Of a stretch of DNA of 64,000 bases, positions 35,175 to 44,184 are shown piece after piece. The DNA lies in assembly GCA_040216555.1 (NCBI GenBank), contig JAVJOW010000012.1, positions 1-64,000 of the forward strand. Reading direction: 5' to 3'. The stretch's first letter is position 1, and each line of letters opens with the position of its first letter. The DNA is from Arenibacter sp040216555. GTDB taxonomy: Bacteria > Bacteroidota > Bacteroidia > Flavobacteriales > Flavobacteriaceae. The notes beneath the pieces are model-generated. The model was not told where the DNA came from and searched no databases. It was given only the letters and a program-made list of their open reading frames with translations. The translations under genes were made by a program, and so were the position numbers.

Positions 35175-36191
35175 ATGTCCAAAAAGAAAATAAACACGGG
35201 TATTCTTTCATTCGGAATGTCGGGCGCCTTGTTTCATGCCCCATTTTTGAATGAGCATCTTGGATTCCAGTTGACGGCAGTTGTGGAGCGGACTAAAAAA
35301 ATAGCCGTTAAGAGTTATCCCAATATAAAAAGTTACGACACCGTTGATCAGCTTATTGCCGATAAGGGCATTGATCTGGTAGTGGTAAATACGCCCAATT
35401 ATACGCATTTCGAATTTGCATTAAAGGCGCTCCGGGCAAAGAAGCATGTTTTGGTGGAGAAGCCTTTTTGTGTTAGCAGTGCTGAGGCCAAGAAACTTTT
35501 TGCCGAAGCAAAAAAGCAGGATCGCTATATCCTGCCTTATCAAAATAGAAGGTATGATAGTGATTTTCTGGCGGTAAAAAAGGTGTTGGGGTCCGGTAAG
35601 TTGGGAGCTATGGTGGAGGCCCATATGCGTTACGATAGATATCGTTATCACATAGGCCCTAAAATAGCCAAGGAAACCCCTGTGCCCGGTAGCGGTCTCA
35701 TGTATGACCTGGCACCCCATTTATTGGACGCGGCCATAGCACTTTTTGGATATCCTTTGGAATGGAAAAAGTACACTGGGCAATTTAGGCCCAAAACCCA
35801 GGTGGACGATTATGTACATATACATTTGGTGTATCCAAAGGGAGTACAGGTGTTTTTGACTATGAGTATGTTGGTGGTGCAGCCGCAAGCTGCTTTTGTT
35901 CTTAATGGTACCAAGGGGACCTTTGTGAAACAGCGAACGGACATTCAGGAGCAGCAACTGTTAGCGGGAATGAATCCCGGAAACGCTTTGTTTGGAATAG
36001 AGGATGCCAATAAATATGGAGTACTCACTACTATTTCCGAGAATGGTGAAAGGAATACTGAAGAAATAGAATCGGTTAAATCCTCTTATATCAATTTATT
36101 CGAAGATGTTTATAAATCCATTGTTGAAGGAATCCCATATCCAATAACGGAAAAAGACATCATAAAGCAAATAGAGATTTTGGAAGGATAG
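35175..36191 (+). CDS. Gfo/Idh/MocA family oxidoreductase (cytoplasmic)
   Basis: A 338-residue NAD(P)-dependent oxidoreductase without a signal peptide. The Rossmann motif is GILSFGMSGALFHAP, and EKPF (VLVEKPFCVS) carries the catalytic Lys. The C-terminal alpha/beta domain contains YDLAPHLLDAAIALFG. It resembles the YvaA/inositol dehydrogenase-like branch. The substrate (a sugar or sugar derivative) is unknown. It lies 74 bases after valS. It is distinct from the two Tat-exported paralogues at 39664 and 41026. Confidence 0.85.
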   Translation: MSKKKINTGILSFGMSGALFHAPFLNEHLGFQLTAVVERTKKIAVKSYPNIKSYDTVDQLIADKGIDLVVVNTPNYTHFEFALKALRAKKHVLVEKPFCVSSAEAKKLFAEAKKQDRYILPYQNRRYDSDFLAVKKVLGSGKLGAMVEAHMRYDRYRYHIGPKIAKETPVPGSGLMYDLAPHLLDAAIALFGYPLEWKKYTGQFRPKTQVDDYVHIHLVYPKGVQVFLTMSMLVVQPQAAFVLNGTKGTFVKQRTDIQEQQLLAGMNPGNALFGIEDANKYGVLTTISENGERNTEEIESVKSSYINLFEDVYKSIVEGIPYPITEKDIIKQIEILEG

Positions 36192-36397
36192 GTTGTGGTA
36201 GCCGCCTTTTGATTGTTGATATTTTTTTGCCAACCTTCCAATTTTCTGTCAAAATCCTGAAGGTCATCCCTATGATTTTTGGAGGCCTAAATTATTCCCG
36301 TCTTATTTAGTTGTATATTTAGTTAGTAAAAATAAGTGTGCTGTTTTAAAATTTAGGTAGCTAAGTCATTAAAAATGCTCCATAAAAAAAGCTGGGA

Positions 36398-37159
36398 ATG
36401 TCTAAATTACCGGAAGATCATAAATTTTTGGACCTATCTGACTATGGGAGGCCAATGGCTAAAGTTATTGCGAACAGATTAAAGGAAACGGCAGTTACGC
36501 CAGTTCAGGTTACGTTTGGATTTCTTTGTTCAGGTGTTATAGCGATAGCATGCATGTATTACGGCTACTATTGGTATGCAGCCTTTTTTTTTATTCTAAA
36601 ATCGATCTTGGATGCTGCTGATGGTGAGTTGGCAAGGATCAAGGATACGCCCTCCTATACTGGGAGGTATTTTGATTCCCTGTCGGATTTTGTATTGAAT
36701 ATCCTTACCTTTTTAGTGCTCTGGCGTATAACCAATGTGGATTTTGGTTTTACGGTGTTGGCATTCCTGGGACTTCAACTTCAGGGTACCCTGTATAACT
36801 ATTATTACGTAATCTTGAGAAATAAGTTTCAAGGCGATGTAACAAGCCGAATATTTGAATCCGGGACTCCGGTGGCAATGGTTGGGGAGCATCAGCGTAA
36901 TGTGAATGTGCTTTTTTGGTGGTATAGGGTGCTTTATGGCAGTTTTGACCAAATTATTTATAAGTTGGATGGTGAGGCTGCCAATGGTAGACATTTGCCC
37001 AATTGGCTTATGACGGCCGTATCTACCTTTGGTCTTGGGTTTCAGCTATTGATAATAAGTGTGATGCTGGTTCTGGGGTGGGCAGACTATATAATTCCTT
37101 TTTTTATGATCTACTCATTGTTCATTTTTTTGTTTATCGCTATTAGAAAATCTTTGTAG
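36398..37159 (+). CDS. CDP-alcohol phosphatidyltransferase family membrane protein
   Basis: A 253-residue protein with about six membrane helices. The family motif D-G-x2-A-R-x8-G-x3-D-x3-D is intact: DGELARIKDTPSYTGRYFDSLSD begins at about residue 70. Such enzymes transfer a phospho-alcohol between CDP-linked lipid or head group and acceptor. The product (for example a phosphoinositol- or glycerol-type lipid) cannot be told from sequence. No lipid partner gene lies beside it. Confidence 0.85.
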   Translation: MSKLPEDHKFLDLSDYGRPMAKVIANRLKETAVTPVQVTFGFLCSGVIAIACMYYGYYWYAAFFFILKSILDAADGELARIKDTPSYTGRYFDSLSDFVLNILTFLVLWRITNVDFGFTVLAFLGLQLQGTLYNYYYVILRNKFQGDVTSRIFESGTPVAMVGEHQRNVNVLFWWYRVLYGSFDQIIYKLDGEAANGRHLPNWLMTAVSTFGLGFQLLIISVMLVLGWADYIIPFFMIYSLFIFLFIAIRKSL

Positions 37160-37246
37160 GGCAGCCTACAGTCCATCTTTTTACTTAGAGTTCAAAGTAG
37201 TTGAATTGGGAATCCTGACATTGGATTGATGGTTTTGTCGAAAAAG

Positions 37247-37260
37247 TGTGTGCTTACACA
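37247..37260. promoter_or_regulatory. Operator-like palindrome 1 (TGTGTGCTTACACA)
   Basis: Arms TGTGT and ACACA around a 4-base centre, in an A-rich/T-rich frame (AAAAAG...TTTTT). The same 14-base core with one change is found 90 bases downstream, before the LacI-type gene. Confidence 0.65.
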
Positions 37261-37330
37261 TTTTTATTGATTCATATGTAAAATATCATGTAATATTTCC
37301 GAAATATGATGTCTATGTCCCGATAATTTT

Positions 37331-37350
37331 TATATTTGTGTGCCTACACA
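37331..37350 (+). promoter_or_regulatory. Promoter -7 box overlapped by operator-like palindrome 2
   Basis: TATATTTG (37331-37338) matches the TAnnTTTG -7 consensus, and TGTGTGCCTACACA (37337-37350) begins within it. A repressor bound here would cover the transcription start region. The regulator ATG follows at 37398. The -33 box is not obvious. Confidence 0.62.
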
Positions 37351-37397
37351 CTTTTTTAATTCATTAAAAGTCATTTAATTATATAAGTTGATTTTCG

Positions 37398-38465
37398 ATG
37401 GCAAAAAATAAAAAGACTACCATTCAAGATTTGGCTAACTATGCCAATGTTTCCATAGGAACCATTGACAGGGTTTTGCACAATAGGGGAAAGGTGTCTC
37501 TGGCCAAAAGGAAAAAAGTGGAAGAGGCCATAGAGAAATTGGATTTTAATCCCAATCTCCTGGCAAGGACATTGGCTTTGGGAAGACAGTTCACGGTTTG
37601 TAGCCTGTTTCCTGAAGCGACCAGTTCCCAAAGTTATTGGGCGTTACCGAAAATAGGAGTGGACCAGGGAGTGGAGGTTTATAGGGATTTTGGTATGGAA
37701 CTCCATACTTATGAGTACAGTTTGTTCGACGAATCCAGTTTTGTTAAACTTGCCGATGCCATTCTTGGGAAGAATCCAAGCGGGGTAATCTTGGCACCGC
37801 TGTTTGAAAAGGAAAGTCTAGAATTTATAGCGAAGTTGGAAGAAAGGGATATTCCTTATGTCTTTATAGATGCCAACATTAAAAGCAAGGAAAATCTAAG
37901 TTACATTGGACCTGATCTAAAAGGTAGCGGCTATATCGCAGGGAAATTGTTGAATTCGGTCTTGGGGCCTGCAGATGACATTCTTATTGTAAACATGGTA
38001 AAGGGATTTGAGAATAGTGCCCACACAGCTGTGGTAGAAAATGGTTTTAGGGATTATTTTAAGGCACATGAATCAATGGCGAATAGAAATATAAATTCTA
38101 TTACGATACCCTCTACCGCTGAGACCGAGGTAAATAGGGAACTGACTACCTATTATATCAAAAACCCCGGAACCAAAGGGGTGTTTGTCACTAATTCAAG
38201 AGCACATATAATTTCCAAGTATCACGCCATGCATGAGCTGGACATAAGAGTGGTAGGGTTTGATATTGTTCCGGGAAATGTGGTCGAACTGAAAAATGGA
38301 AATATAGATTATATCATTTCCCAAAGACCGGTATTTCAAGGGGTAACCGCGGTAAAGACGCTGTTCGATTTTTTTGTATACAAAAAGTCGCCCTCCGCCA
38401 TTCAGTATGTCCCTTTGGATATCATTATTAAGGAGAACGTAGATTATTATATTAATTTTCAATAA
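37398..38465 (+). CDS. LacI-family transcriptional regulator
   Basis: A 355-residue protein. The N-terminal LacI helix-turn-helix is TIQDLANYANVSIGTIDRVLHNRGKVS, followed by the hinge (NPNLLARTLA) and a periplasmic-binding-protein-like effector domain (residues 65-355, SGVILAPLFEKES, GYIAGKLL, VVGFDIVPGN). The effector is likely a sugar. It heads a same-strand run of eight genes to 46197, and the two palindromes in its promoter suggest autoregulation and control of the cluster. Gap to the next gene is 67 bases. Confidence 0.9.
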   Translation: MAKNKKTTIQDLANYANVSIGTIDRVLHNRGKVSLAKRKKVEEAIEKLDFNPNLLARTLALGRQFTVCSLFPEATSSQSYWALPKIGVDQGVEVYRDFGMELHTYEYSLFDESSFVKLADAILGKNPSGVILAPLFEKESLEFIAKLEERDIPYVFIDANIKSKENLSYIGPDLKGSGYIAGKLLNSVLGPADDILIVNMVKGFENSAHTAVVENGFRDYFKAHESMANRNINSITIPSTAETEVNRELTTYYIKNPGTKGVFVTNSRAHIISKYHAMHELDIRVVGFDIVPGNVVELKNGNIDYIISQRPVFQGVTAVKTLFDFFVYKKSPSAIQYVPLDIIIKENVDYYINFQ

Positions 38466-38532
38466 AGGTCTTGCGCAATTGCTATGAATTGGCAATGGTC
38501 TATTGACTTTCTTTAAACTAGAAACAAATATT

Positions 38533-39606
38533 ATGGGAGTAAGAGTACTTGGAAGTTTAGTGTTATTGGCTTTTTTTGGTTCCTGTGGAAATGGCAAGTC
38601 CAAAAAGAGCGATGTAAGTCCTACACAGGAAATGGAAAAGCCTGGTATTAGGGTAGAAAATAAAGTATCTGAACAAAAAGTGGATGTCTACTTCGGGGAC
38701 GAATTATTTACTTCCTACATCTACCCCGATAATATTATGAAGCCCTGTTTATGGCCTATAGTGACTTCGGAAGGTACGGAGATTACGCGTAAATATCCAT
38801 TGAAGACAGTAGCCGGAGAGCGTGCGGATCACCCGCACCATATAGGAATGTGGATGAATTATGGCGATGTTAATGGTATTGATTATTGGGGACATTCGGA
38901 GGCTACTCCTGAAGATCGCAAGCCATTTAGTGGCGTTATCAGGCATCAAGAGGTTGCCGAGGCCGAGGCCGATGATACCCAAGGAACGATAAAGGTCCGA
39001 ACCAATTGGGAAGCTCAGGGACGTACACAGATAAAGGAAGATATTGAACTTCATTTTATGGATAAGGGGAAGGTTAGGATTATAGATTGGATAAGCACCT
39101 TAACGGCCCAAGAGGATATTTTGTTCAAGGATACCAAAGAGGGAATGTTTGCCATTAGGGTTAGTCGCGAACTGGAATTACCATCCGATGCCCCTTTAAC
39201 ATTAACCGATGCACATGGAAATCCTGAGACCATTAAGGTAATAAATAATGACCTGGTTTCTGGAGATTACTTGAGCAGTGAAGGCATTAAGGGTGAAGAT
39301 GTTTGGGGAACCCGGGCCAGGTGGATGAAACTCTTTGGAAAGTATAAGGATGAGAATGTAGCCGTGGTGATTCTGGACCATAAAAAGAATCCAGGATATC
39401 CAGCCTATTGGCACGCTAGGGGCTATGGTCTTTTTGCCGTAAACCCATTGGGTCAAAATGTGTTTTCGGATGGAAAGGAAACTATGGACTTGCGTTTGAA
39501 GAAAGGGGAGTCGGTTCGTTTTGCATTCCGGACACTGGTGTGCTCTGGAGAAATTTCCGATGAAGAGATCAATGCTCTGGGGCAAGAGTTTTCGGGCCTT
39601 TATTAG
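38533..39606 (+). CDS. DUF6807 (PmoA-like) lipoprotein
   Basis: A 357-residue protein. The signal peptide ends in a lipobox (LAFFGSC), so it is envelope-anchored. The family signature is ADHPHHIGMWMNYGDVNGIDYWGH, His-rich and likely metal- or sugar-binding, followed by a beta-rich galactose-mutarotase-like fold. The family is annotated as methane oxygenase PmoA by distant similarity, which is almost certainly not its function. It is often found in clusters with Gfo/Idh oxidoreductases and DUF1080 proteins, as here. ATG 38533 is chosen so that the lipobox is close to the N-terminus. Confidence 0.8.
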   Translation: MGVRVLGSLVLLAFFGSCGNGKSKKSDVSPTQEMEKPGIRVENKVSEQKVDVYFGDELFTSYIYPDNIMKPCLWPIVTSEGTEITRKYPLKTVAGERADHPHHIGMWMNYGDVNGIDYWGHSEATPEDRKPFSGVIRHQEVAEAEADDTQGTIKVRTNWEAQGRTQIKEDIELHFMDKGKVRIIDWISTLTAQEDILFKDTKEGMFAIRVSRELELPSDAPLTLTDAHGNPETIKVINNDLVSGDYLSSEGIKGEDVWGTRARWMKLFGKYKDENVAVVILDHKKNPGYPAYWHARGYGLFAVNPLGQNVFSDGKETMDLRLKKGESVRFAFRTLVCSGEISDEEINALGQEFSGLY

Positions 39607-39663
39607 CCCAATTTTAAAGACAAACAAGATAAACGAAGTTATTAACGATCTAACCTGGATAGC

Positions 39664-41016
39664 ATGAAATCAAATTCAAGTTCAAGAAGAAGTTTTATTA
39701 AAAAAACCGCGGCCAGTTCGGCCTTTATAGCTACCGCTGGAATCCTCCCCCAATTGAGTGCCAAAAGTTATGCCCGCATTTTAGGTGCCAACGATCGCAT
39801 CAATGTATCTGTAATGGGGGTCAATAGTAGGGGAAATGCCTTGGCCCAAAATTTTGCAAGTCAAAAGAATGCTGAGGTTATCCATGTCTGTGATGTGGAC
39901 AGTAGAGCCATCCTAAAATGTTTGGATTCTGTAAAAGGTAGACAGGACAGGAAGCCAAAAACTTTTACGGATTTTCGAAAATCCTTGGAAAGCAAGGATG
40001 TGGACGCCATGGTGATTGCCGCACCAGATCATTGGCATGCCCCTGCATCGCTCTTGGCCATGGAAGCGGGAAAACATGTATATGTGGAAAAACCATGTAG
40101 CCACAACCCCAATGAAGGGGAAATTTTGGTACAGGCTGCACAAAAATATGGCAAGGTAATACAGATGGGGAACCAGCGTCGCTCATGGCCCAATGTGGTT
40201 GAAGGGATAAAAGCTTTGCAGGCCGGGACCATAGGAAGGGTATATTTTGGTAAAGGATGGTATACCAATAACCGACAGTCCATAGGGATAGGGAAGGAAG
40301 TTGAGGTGCCTAACTGGCTGGATTGGGACCTTTGGCAAGGTCCCGCGCCTAGAATGAAGTATAAAGACAATATTGTACATTACAATTGGCATTGGCTATG
40401 GCATTGGGGTACTGGGGAGGCCTTAAATAATGGTACCCATATGATAGATTTATTACGCTGGGGCATGCAGGTGGACTATCCAGTTAAGGTTAGCTCAAAC
40501 GGCGGCAGGTACAGATATCAGGACGATTGGGAGACGCCGGATACACAGGTGATCAATTTGGATTTTACTGAAGGGTTGTCCATGTCCTGGGAAGGCAGGA
40601 GCTGTAATGGTAAACCTATAGAAGGGAGCTCGGTTGGCGTTATGTTCTACGGGGAAAATGGCAGTATGCTTATCCCTGGGGGCAATAGCTATAGCATTTT
40701 CGATTTGGAGGGTGAATTAGTTAAAGAAGTTAAAAATACACAGGAAATAGATCCCAGGAATAATTCCAACCCGGCAGAACTCTTGGATGCCTTGCACATA
40801 CAAAATATGTTCGATGCCATCCAGAAAGGGGCCAGCCTCAATGCTGATATAGACTCTGGTCATAAAAGTACCTTGTTGGTCCAATTGGGGAATATTGCCC
40901 AGCGCACGGGGAGGTCTTTGAATATAGATCCTAATAATGGTCACATTTTGCAGGATAGCGATGCCCAAAAATTATGGAGCCGTGCTTATGAAAACGGTTG
41001 GGAAATGAAATTGTAA
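39664..41016 (+). CDS. Tat-exported Gfo/Idh/MocA family oxidoreductase 1
   Basis: A 450-residue protein with a twin-arginine signal (SRRSFIKKTAASSAFIATAG), so it is probably exported folded with its bound nucleotide. The Rossmann motif is INVSVMGVNSRGN, and EKP lies in HVYVEKPCSHN. The C-terminal domain has a WHWLWHWGTGEALNNGTHMIDLLRWG block typical of the planctomycete/Bacteroidota Oxidored branch. Such exported members are thought to oxidise or reduce glycosides at C3. Here that is inference from neighbours. Gap of nine bases to the next gene. Confidence 0.85.
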   Translation: MKSNSSSRRSFIKKTAASSAFIATAGILPQLSAKSYARILGANDRINVSVMGVNSRGNALAQNFASQKNAEVIHVCDVDSRAILKCLDSVKGRQDRKPKTFTDFRKSLESKDVDAMVIAAPDHWHAPASLLAMEAGKHVYVEKPCSHNPNEGEILVQAAQKYGKVIQMGNQRRSWPNVVEGIKALQAGTIGRVYFGKGWYTNNRQSIGIGKEVEVPNWLDWDLWQGPAPRMKYKDNIVHYNWHWLWHWGTGEALNNGTHMIDLLRWGMQVDYPVKVSSNGGRYRYQDDWETPDTQVINLDFTEGLSMSWEGRSCNGKPIEGSSVGVMFYGENGSMLIPGGNSYSIFDLEGELVKEVKNTQEIDPRNNSNPAELLDALHIQNMFDAIQKGASLNADIDSGHKSTLLVQLGNIAQRTGRSLNIDPNNGHILQDSDAQKLWSRAYENGWEMKL

Positions 41017-41025
41017 TAAAAATAT

Positions 41026-42018
41026 ATGGCAAATAGAAGATCATTTTTAGAGAAAATAGGAAAAGGGGCAGCATTTTCAACCTTGGCCCTGACCTTACCG
41101 TCACCTTTGTTTTCCCAACTAAAATTCGGAAAATCACCGGTAGCGAAAAACAAGATTATCGGTATTATTGGTGCAGAGAATTCACATACCAGAGGTTTTG
41201 GTAAAATGTTCAATTTGGATAAAAAATTTCCTGGCTGGGAGGTTAAATATGTATGGGGTGAAAAGGAGGAATTTGCCCAACAGGCCAAGACCGAAGGAGG
41301 CATTCCAAATATTGTAAAAGATCCATTGGAAATGACAGGAAAGATCGATGCATTGATTGTTGATCATCGGCATGGCGATCTTCACTTGGATGCAGCGCTT
41401 CCGTTTGTAAAGGCCGGGATACCCACCTTTATAGATAAACCATTTTGCTATAGCAGTCAGGCTGCAAAAATATTCCTTGAAATGGCGAGAGCGGTTGGTA
41501 CTCCGGTAACATCCTACAGTTCAATAGCCCATAGCTATGCCACGGAAGATATGAAGAGGCAATTAGCAGAAATGAAGGACATAAATCAAGTAACTTGTTA
41601 TGGCAAGGCGGATATCAATTCCATATATGGAGGTTTTTTCTTTTATGGAGTACATATGGTAGAGCCTCTGATCTATCTTTTTGATGAAAAAATTGTTTCG
41701 GCTAGATTCAGCAAGAACGACAAGGAGAACTTGAACAGTACTGCTAGTTTAATATTTGAAAATGGAAGGATGGCCACATTGATCATTACCACCAAAAAGT
41801 ATGGCTGGCAGACCTTTGTGGAGACAGAGGAAGGAGTGGTTGAATTGAAGTCCCGAGTAGAAACCGTTGATCCTGATAAAAATTATGTGGATATGGTAAA
41901 CATGTTCAACACAGGAAAGGAACCGCGCAGTCACGAAAGTATTGTTCATGGTATTGCTGTGTTGGAGGCTGTCCAAAAATCAATAATTTCAGGTAATTGG
42001 GAAACCGTTTTATCATAA
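41026..42018 (+). CDS. Tat-exported Gfo/Idh/MocA family oxidoreductase 2
   Basis: A 330-residue paralogue with a short twin-arginine leader (NRRSFLEKIGKGAAFSTLALTL). The nucleotide motif is IIGIIGAENSHTRGFG and the catalytic Lys motif reads DKP (FIDKPFCYSS) instead of EKP. The C-terminal domain contains FFFYGVHMVEPL. Being shorter and more divergent, it may act as a partner or a different half-reaction from the first oxidoreductase. Its TAA overlaps the ATG of the DUF1080 gene (TAATG), so the two are translationally coupled. Confidence 0.82.
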   Translation: MANRRSFLEKIGKGAAFSTLALTLPSPLFSQLKFGKSPVAKNKIIGIIGAENSHTRGFGKMFNLDKKFPGWEVKYVWGEKEEFAQQAKTEGGIPNIVKDPLEMTGKIDALIVDHRHGDLHLDAALPFVKAGIPTFIDKPFCYSSQAAKIFLEMARAVGTPVTSYSSIAHSYATEDMKRQLAEMKDINQVTCYGKADINSIYGGFFFYGVHMVEPLIYLFDEKIVSARFSKNDKENLNSTASLIFENGRMATLIITTKKYGWQTFVETEEGVVELKSRVETVDPDKNYVDMVNMFNTGKEPRSHESIVHGIAVLEAVQKSIISGNWETVLS

Positions 42019-42845
42019 TGAGGAGAAGTAAAAAGAAAACCCAACACAATTTCTGGATAATGGCCTTAACCATGGGATTAGTATTTATGGGTTGCAGAAA
42101 CAAAGTGGAAAAGAAGCAAGAACCAATGAAGGTTTCAGAACAATTGCACAATAGCCTAACCGATTTGGAGAAGGGGCAGGGTTGGGAACTGCTTTTTGAT
42201 GGAGAGTCGTTTAAGGGTTGGCGCGGTTTAGGTAGAAAGGATGTTCAAACCGAACTATGGAAAATTGAAGACGGTACCATACGAAAACTTAATAGTGGAG
42301 AAGTGCCTTCCATGCCTGACGGACAGCCCATGGAAGGGGGAGATTTAATGACGGTGGAAACCTTCGACAATTATGAATTGTATTTTGAATGGAAAATATT
42401 AAAAGCGGGCAACACGGGACTAAAGTACAATGTTTCCGAGGAAATGTCGCAAAAGTTTGGTTCCCAATATTCGGCACTGGGATTTGAATACCAATTGTTG
42501 GATGATTCGGATACCCTCTATGCAGGCAAACTAAAGCCATCCCAATACACTGGGAGTCTTTATGATATGATTGCTGCCAACAATGCGGATGTCAGGCCGG
42601 CTGGGATGTTCAACTCGAGTCGAATTGTCATCAATGATAAGAGCGTAGAGCATTGGCTTAACGGGAAAAAGGTAGTTGCCTATGAATTTGGTTCTCCGCA
42701 TTTGGATTCGCTTTTTCAAAAAAGCAAATTTGTGGACTATCCGGGTTTTTTGGAAAAAAGAAAGGGACATATCGTTCTTCAAAACCATAAGGACGATGCC
42801 TGGTTTAGGAATATTAAGATTCGCAAAATTAAATCTGGAAGTTAG
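42018..42845 (+). CDS. DUF1080 (3-keto-disaccharide hydrolase family) lipoprotein
   Basis: A 275-residue protein. A basic N-terminus and hydrophobic helix end in a lipobox (GLVFMGC). The mature part is a concanavalin-like beta-sandwich with the family features WELLFDGESFKGWRGLG, FEWKILKAGNTGLKYNV and WFRNIKIRKI. DUF1080 members have been shown in gut Bacteroidota to hydrolyse 3-keto-glycosides. Its coupling to exported Gfo/Idh oxidoreductases supports the same chemistry here. The natural substrate is unknown. Confidence 0.85.
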   Translation: MRRSKKKTQHNFWIMALTMGLVFMGCRNKVEKKQEPMKVSEQLHNSLTDLEKGQGWELLFDGESFKGWRGLGRKDVQTELWKIEDGTIRKLNSGEVPSMPDGQPMEGGDLMTVETFDNYELYFEWKILKAGNTGLKYNVSEEMSQKFGSQYSALGFEYQLLDDSDTLYAGKLKPSQYTGSLYDMIAANNADVRPAGMFNSSRIVINDKSVEHWLNGKKVVAYEFGSPHLDSLFQKSKFVDYPGFLEKRKGHIVLQNHKDDAWFRNIKIRKIKSGS

Positions 42846-42896
42846 TTCCCGATAATATTGATAAGGGTCCAAGAATTATAAATTCAACAAATTGTT

Positions 42897-44114
42897 ATGA
42901 TATTTAAATATACATCAGTTTTAGCACTATTCTTTTTTTACAACATGGGAATATCACAATCTATTGATACAAGCGGAATGGAGGGCATTTTGTACTCCGA
43001 TGAAGAATGGGTCTCCATATCGACCACAAACGGAAAAATTTCGGGAATAAACCGATTGGCCAAAAAGAACAAGGTTTCCAAAATGTACGTAGCACCTGGT
43101 TTGATAGATGTTCAGATCAACGGTTATATGGGAGTGGATTTTTCCGGTCCCGATCTTACGGTGGAAGGGGTAAGGAAAGCTACAAAAGCCTTGTGGAAGG
43201 CAGGGGTAACTACTTTCTTTCCGACTATCATTACCAGCGATTTCAATAGAATGAAAACGAACTTTGCAATTTTGGCCGAGGCACAAAAAGATCCAGAAAT
43301 AGGAAAATCCATTCCCGGATTCCATTTGGAAGGGCCTTATATTTCACCTCTACCCGGCTTTCGAGGCGCACATTTGGAGAAATATATTAAAGATCCGGAC
43401 TGGGAGGAATTTCAGGAGTTGCAGAGTGCAGCCAACAATGGTATAAAATTAATTACCGTAGCCCCCGAATTGGACGGGGCAATACCCTTTATCCGTAATT
43501 GCGTTGCCAATGGAATTATAGTGGCACTAGGACATCACAATGGCAGTGCAGAAGATATAGAACGAGCAATAGATGCCGGTGCAAAAATGGCCACCCACTT
43601 GGGGAATGGTTGTGCCAACGAAATCAATAGGCATCATAACCCTATCTGGCCACAATTGGCCGACGATCGTATCACTCCCAGTTTAATTGCTGACGGATTT
43701 CATTTGACCAAGGAAGAGGTACGAAGTTTTTATAAGGTAAAAGGCCCAAATAAAACTATTTTGGTCTCCGATGCCCTGGACCTGGCAGGTCTTCCCCCAG
43801 GAGAGTATACCCGTGGAGAGCGTACCTTATTGCTGACCCCCAATGTGGTAAAATTACCCAAGGAAAATGTTCTTGCCGGGGCAGCTTCACCCATTAGTGC
43901 CTGTGTAGGCGTGATTATGGATTTTACACAATGTACTCTTAATGATGCCATACAAATGGCAAGCACCAATCCTGCAAAGATGTTTTCTCTCAATGAACTT
44001 GGTGAAATAGGACAAGGAAAACGGGCCGACCTGATTGTCTTTAATTTGGAGGATAATCAGGTGGTAATTCATAAAACATTTGTGGCCGGACAGTTGGTAT
44101 ATTCCAATGATTAG
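42897..44114 (+). CDS. Exported NagA-like amidohydrolase (N-acetylglucosamine-6-phosphate deacetylase family)
   Basis: A 405-residue protein of the NagA branch of amidohydrolases. The metal and catalytic residues are kept: Glu145 in FHLEGPY, His213 in GHHNG, His234 in THLGNG and Asp292 in LVSDAL, plus IADGFHL. Unlike ordinary NagA it begins with a signal peptide (TSVLALFFFYNMGISQS), so it is probably periplasmic, where a phosphorylated substrate is unlikely. The substrate-side motif after THL (GNGCANEINRHHNP) differs from the usual HLFNAM...HRxPG. Deacetylation of a free or glycosidic N-acetyl sugar is inferred. Confidence 0.82.
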   Translation: MIFKYTSVLALFFFYNMGISQSIDTSGMEGILYSDEEWVSISTTNGKISGINRLAKKNKVSKMYVAPGLIDVQINGYMGVDFSGPDLTVEGVRKATKALWKAGVTTFFPTIITSDFNRMKTNFAILAEAQKDPEIGKSIPGFHLEGPYISPLPGFRGAHLEKYIKDPDWEEFQELQSAANNGIKLITVAPELDGAIPFIRNCVANGIIVALGHHNGSAEDIERAIDAGAKMATHLGNGCANEINRHHNPIWPQLADDRITPSLIADGFHLTKEEVRSFYKVKGPNKTILVSDALDLAGLPPGEYTRGERTLLLTPNVVKLPKENVLAGAASPISACVGVIMDFTQCTLNDAIQMASTNPAKMFSLNELGEIGQGKRADLIVFNLEDNQVVIHKTFVAGQLVYSND

Positions 44115-44184
44115 CTAAATGTGGATTTCTATATTTTAGAATGTTAAGGTACTTGGTTGAAAATTAAATCTATAAAAGCAGGAG

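Noticed and set aside
38533..39606. Methane monooxygenase subunit PmoA
   Set aside because: The PmoA name is a distant annotation; the protein is a soluble lipoprotein, and no pmoB or pmoC is present.
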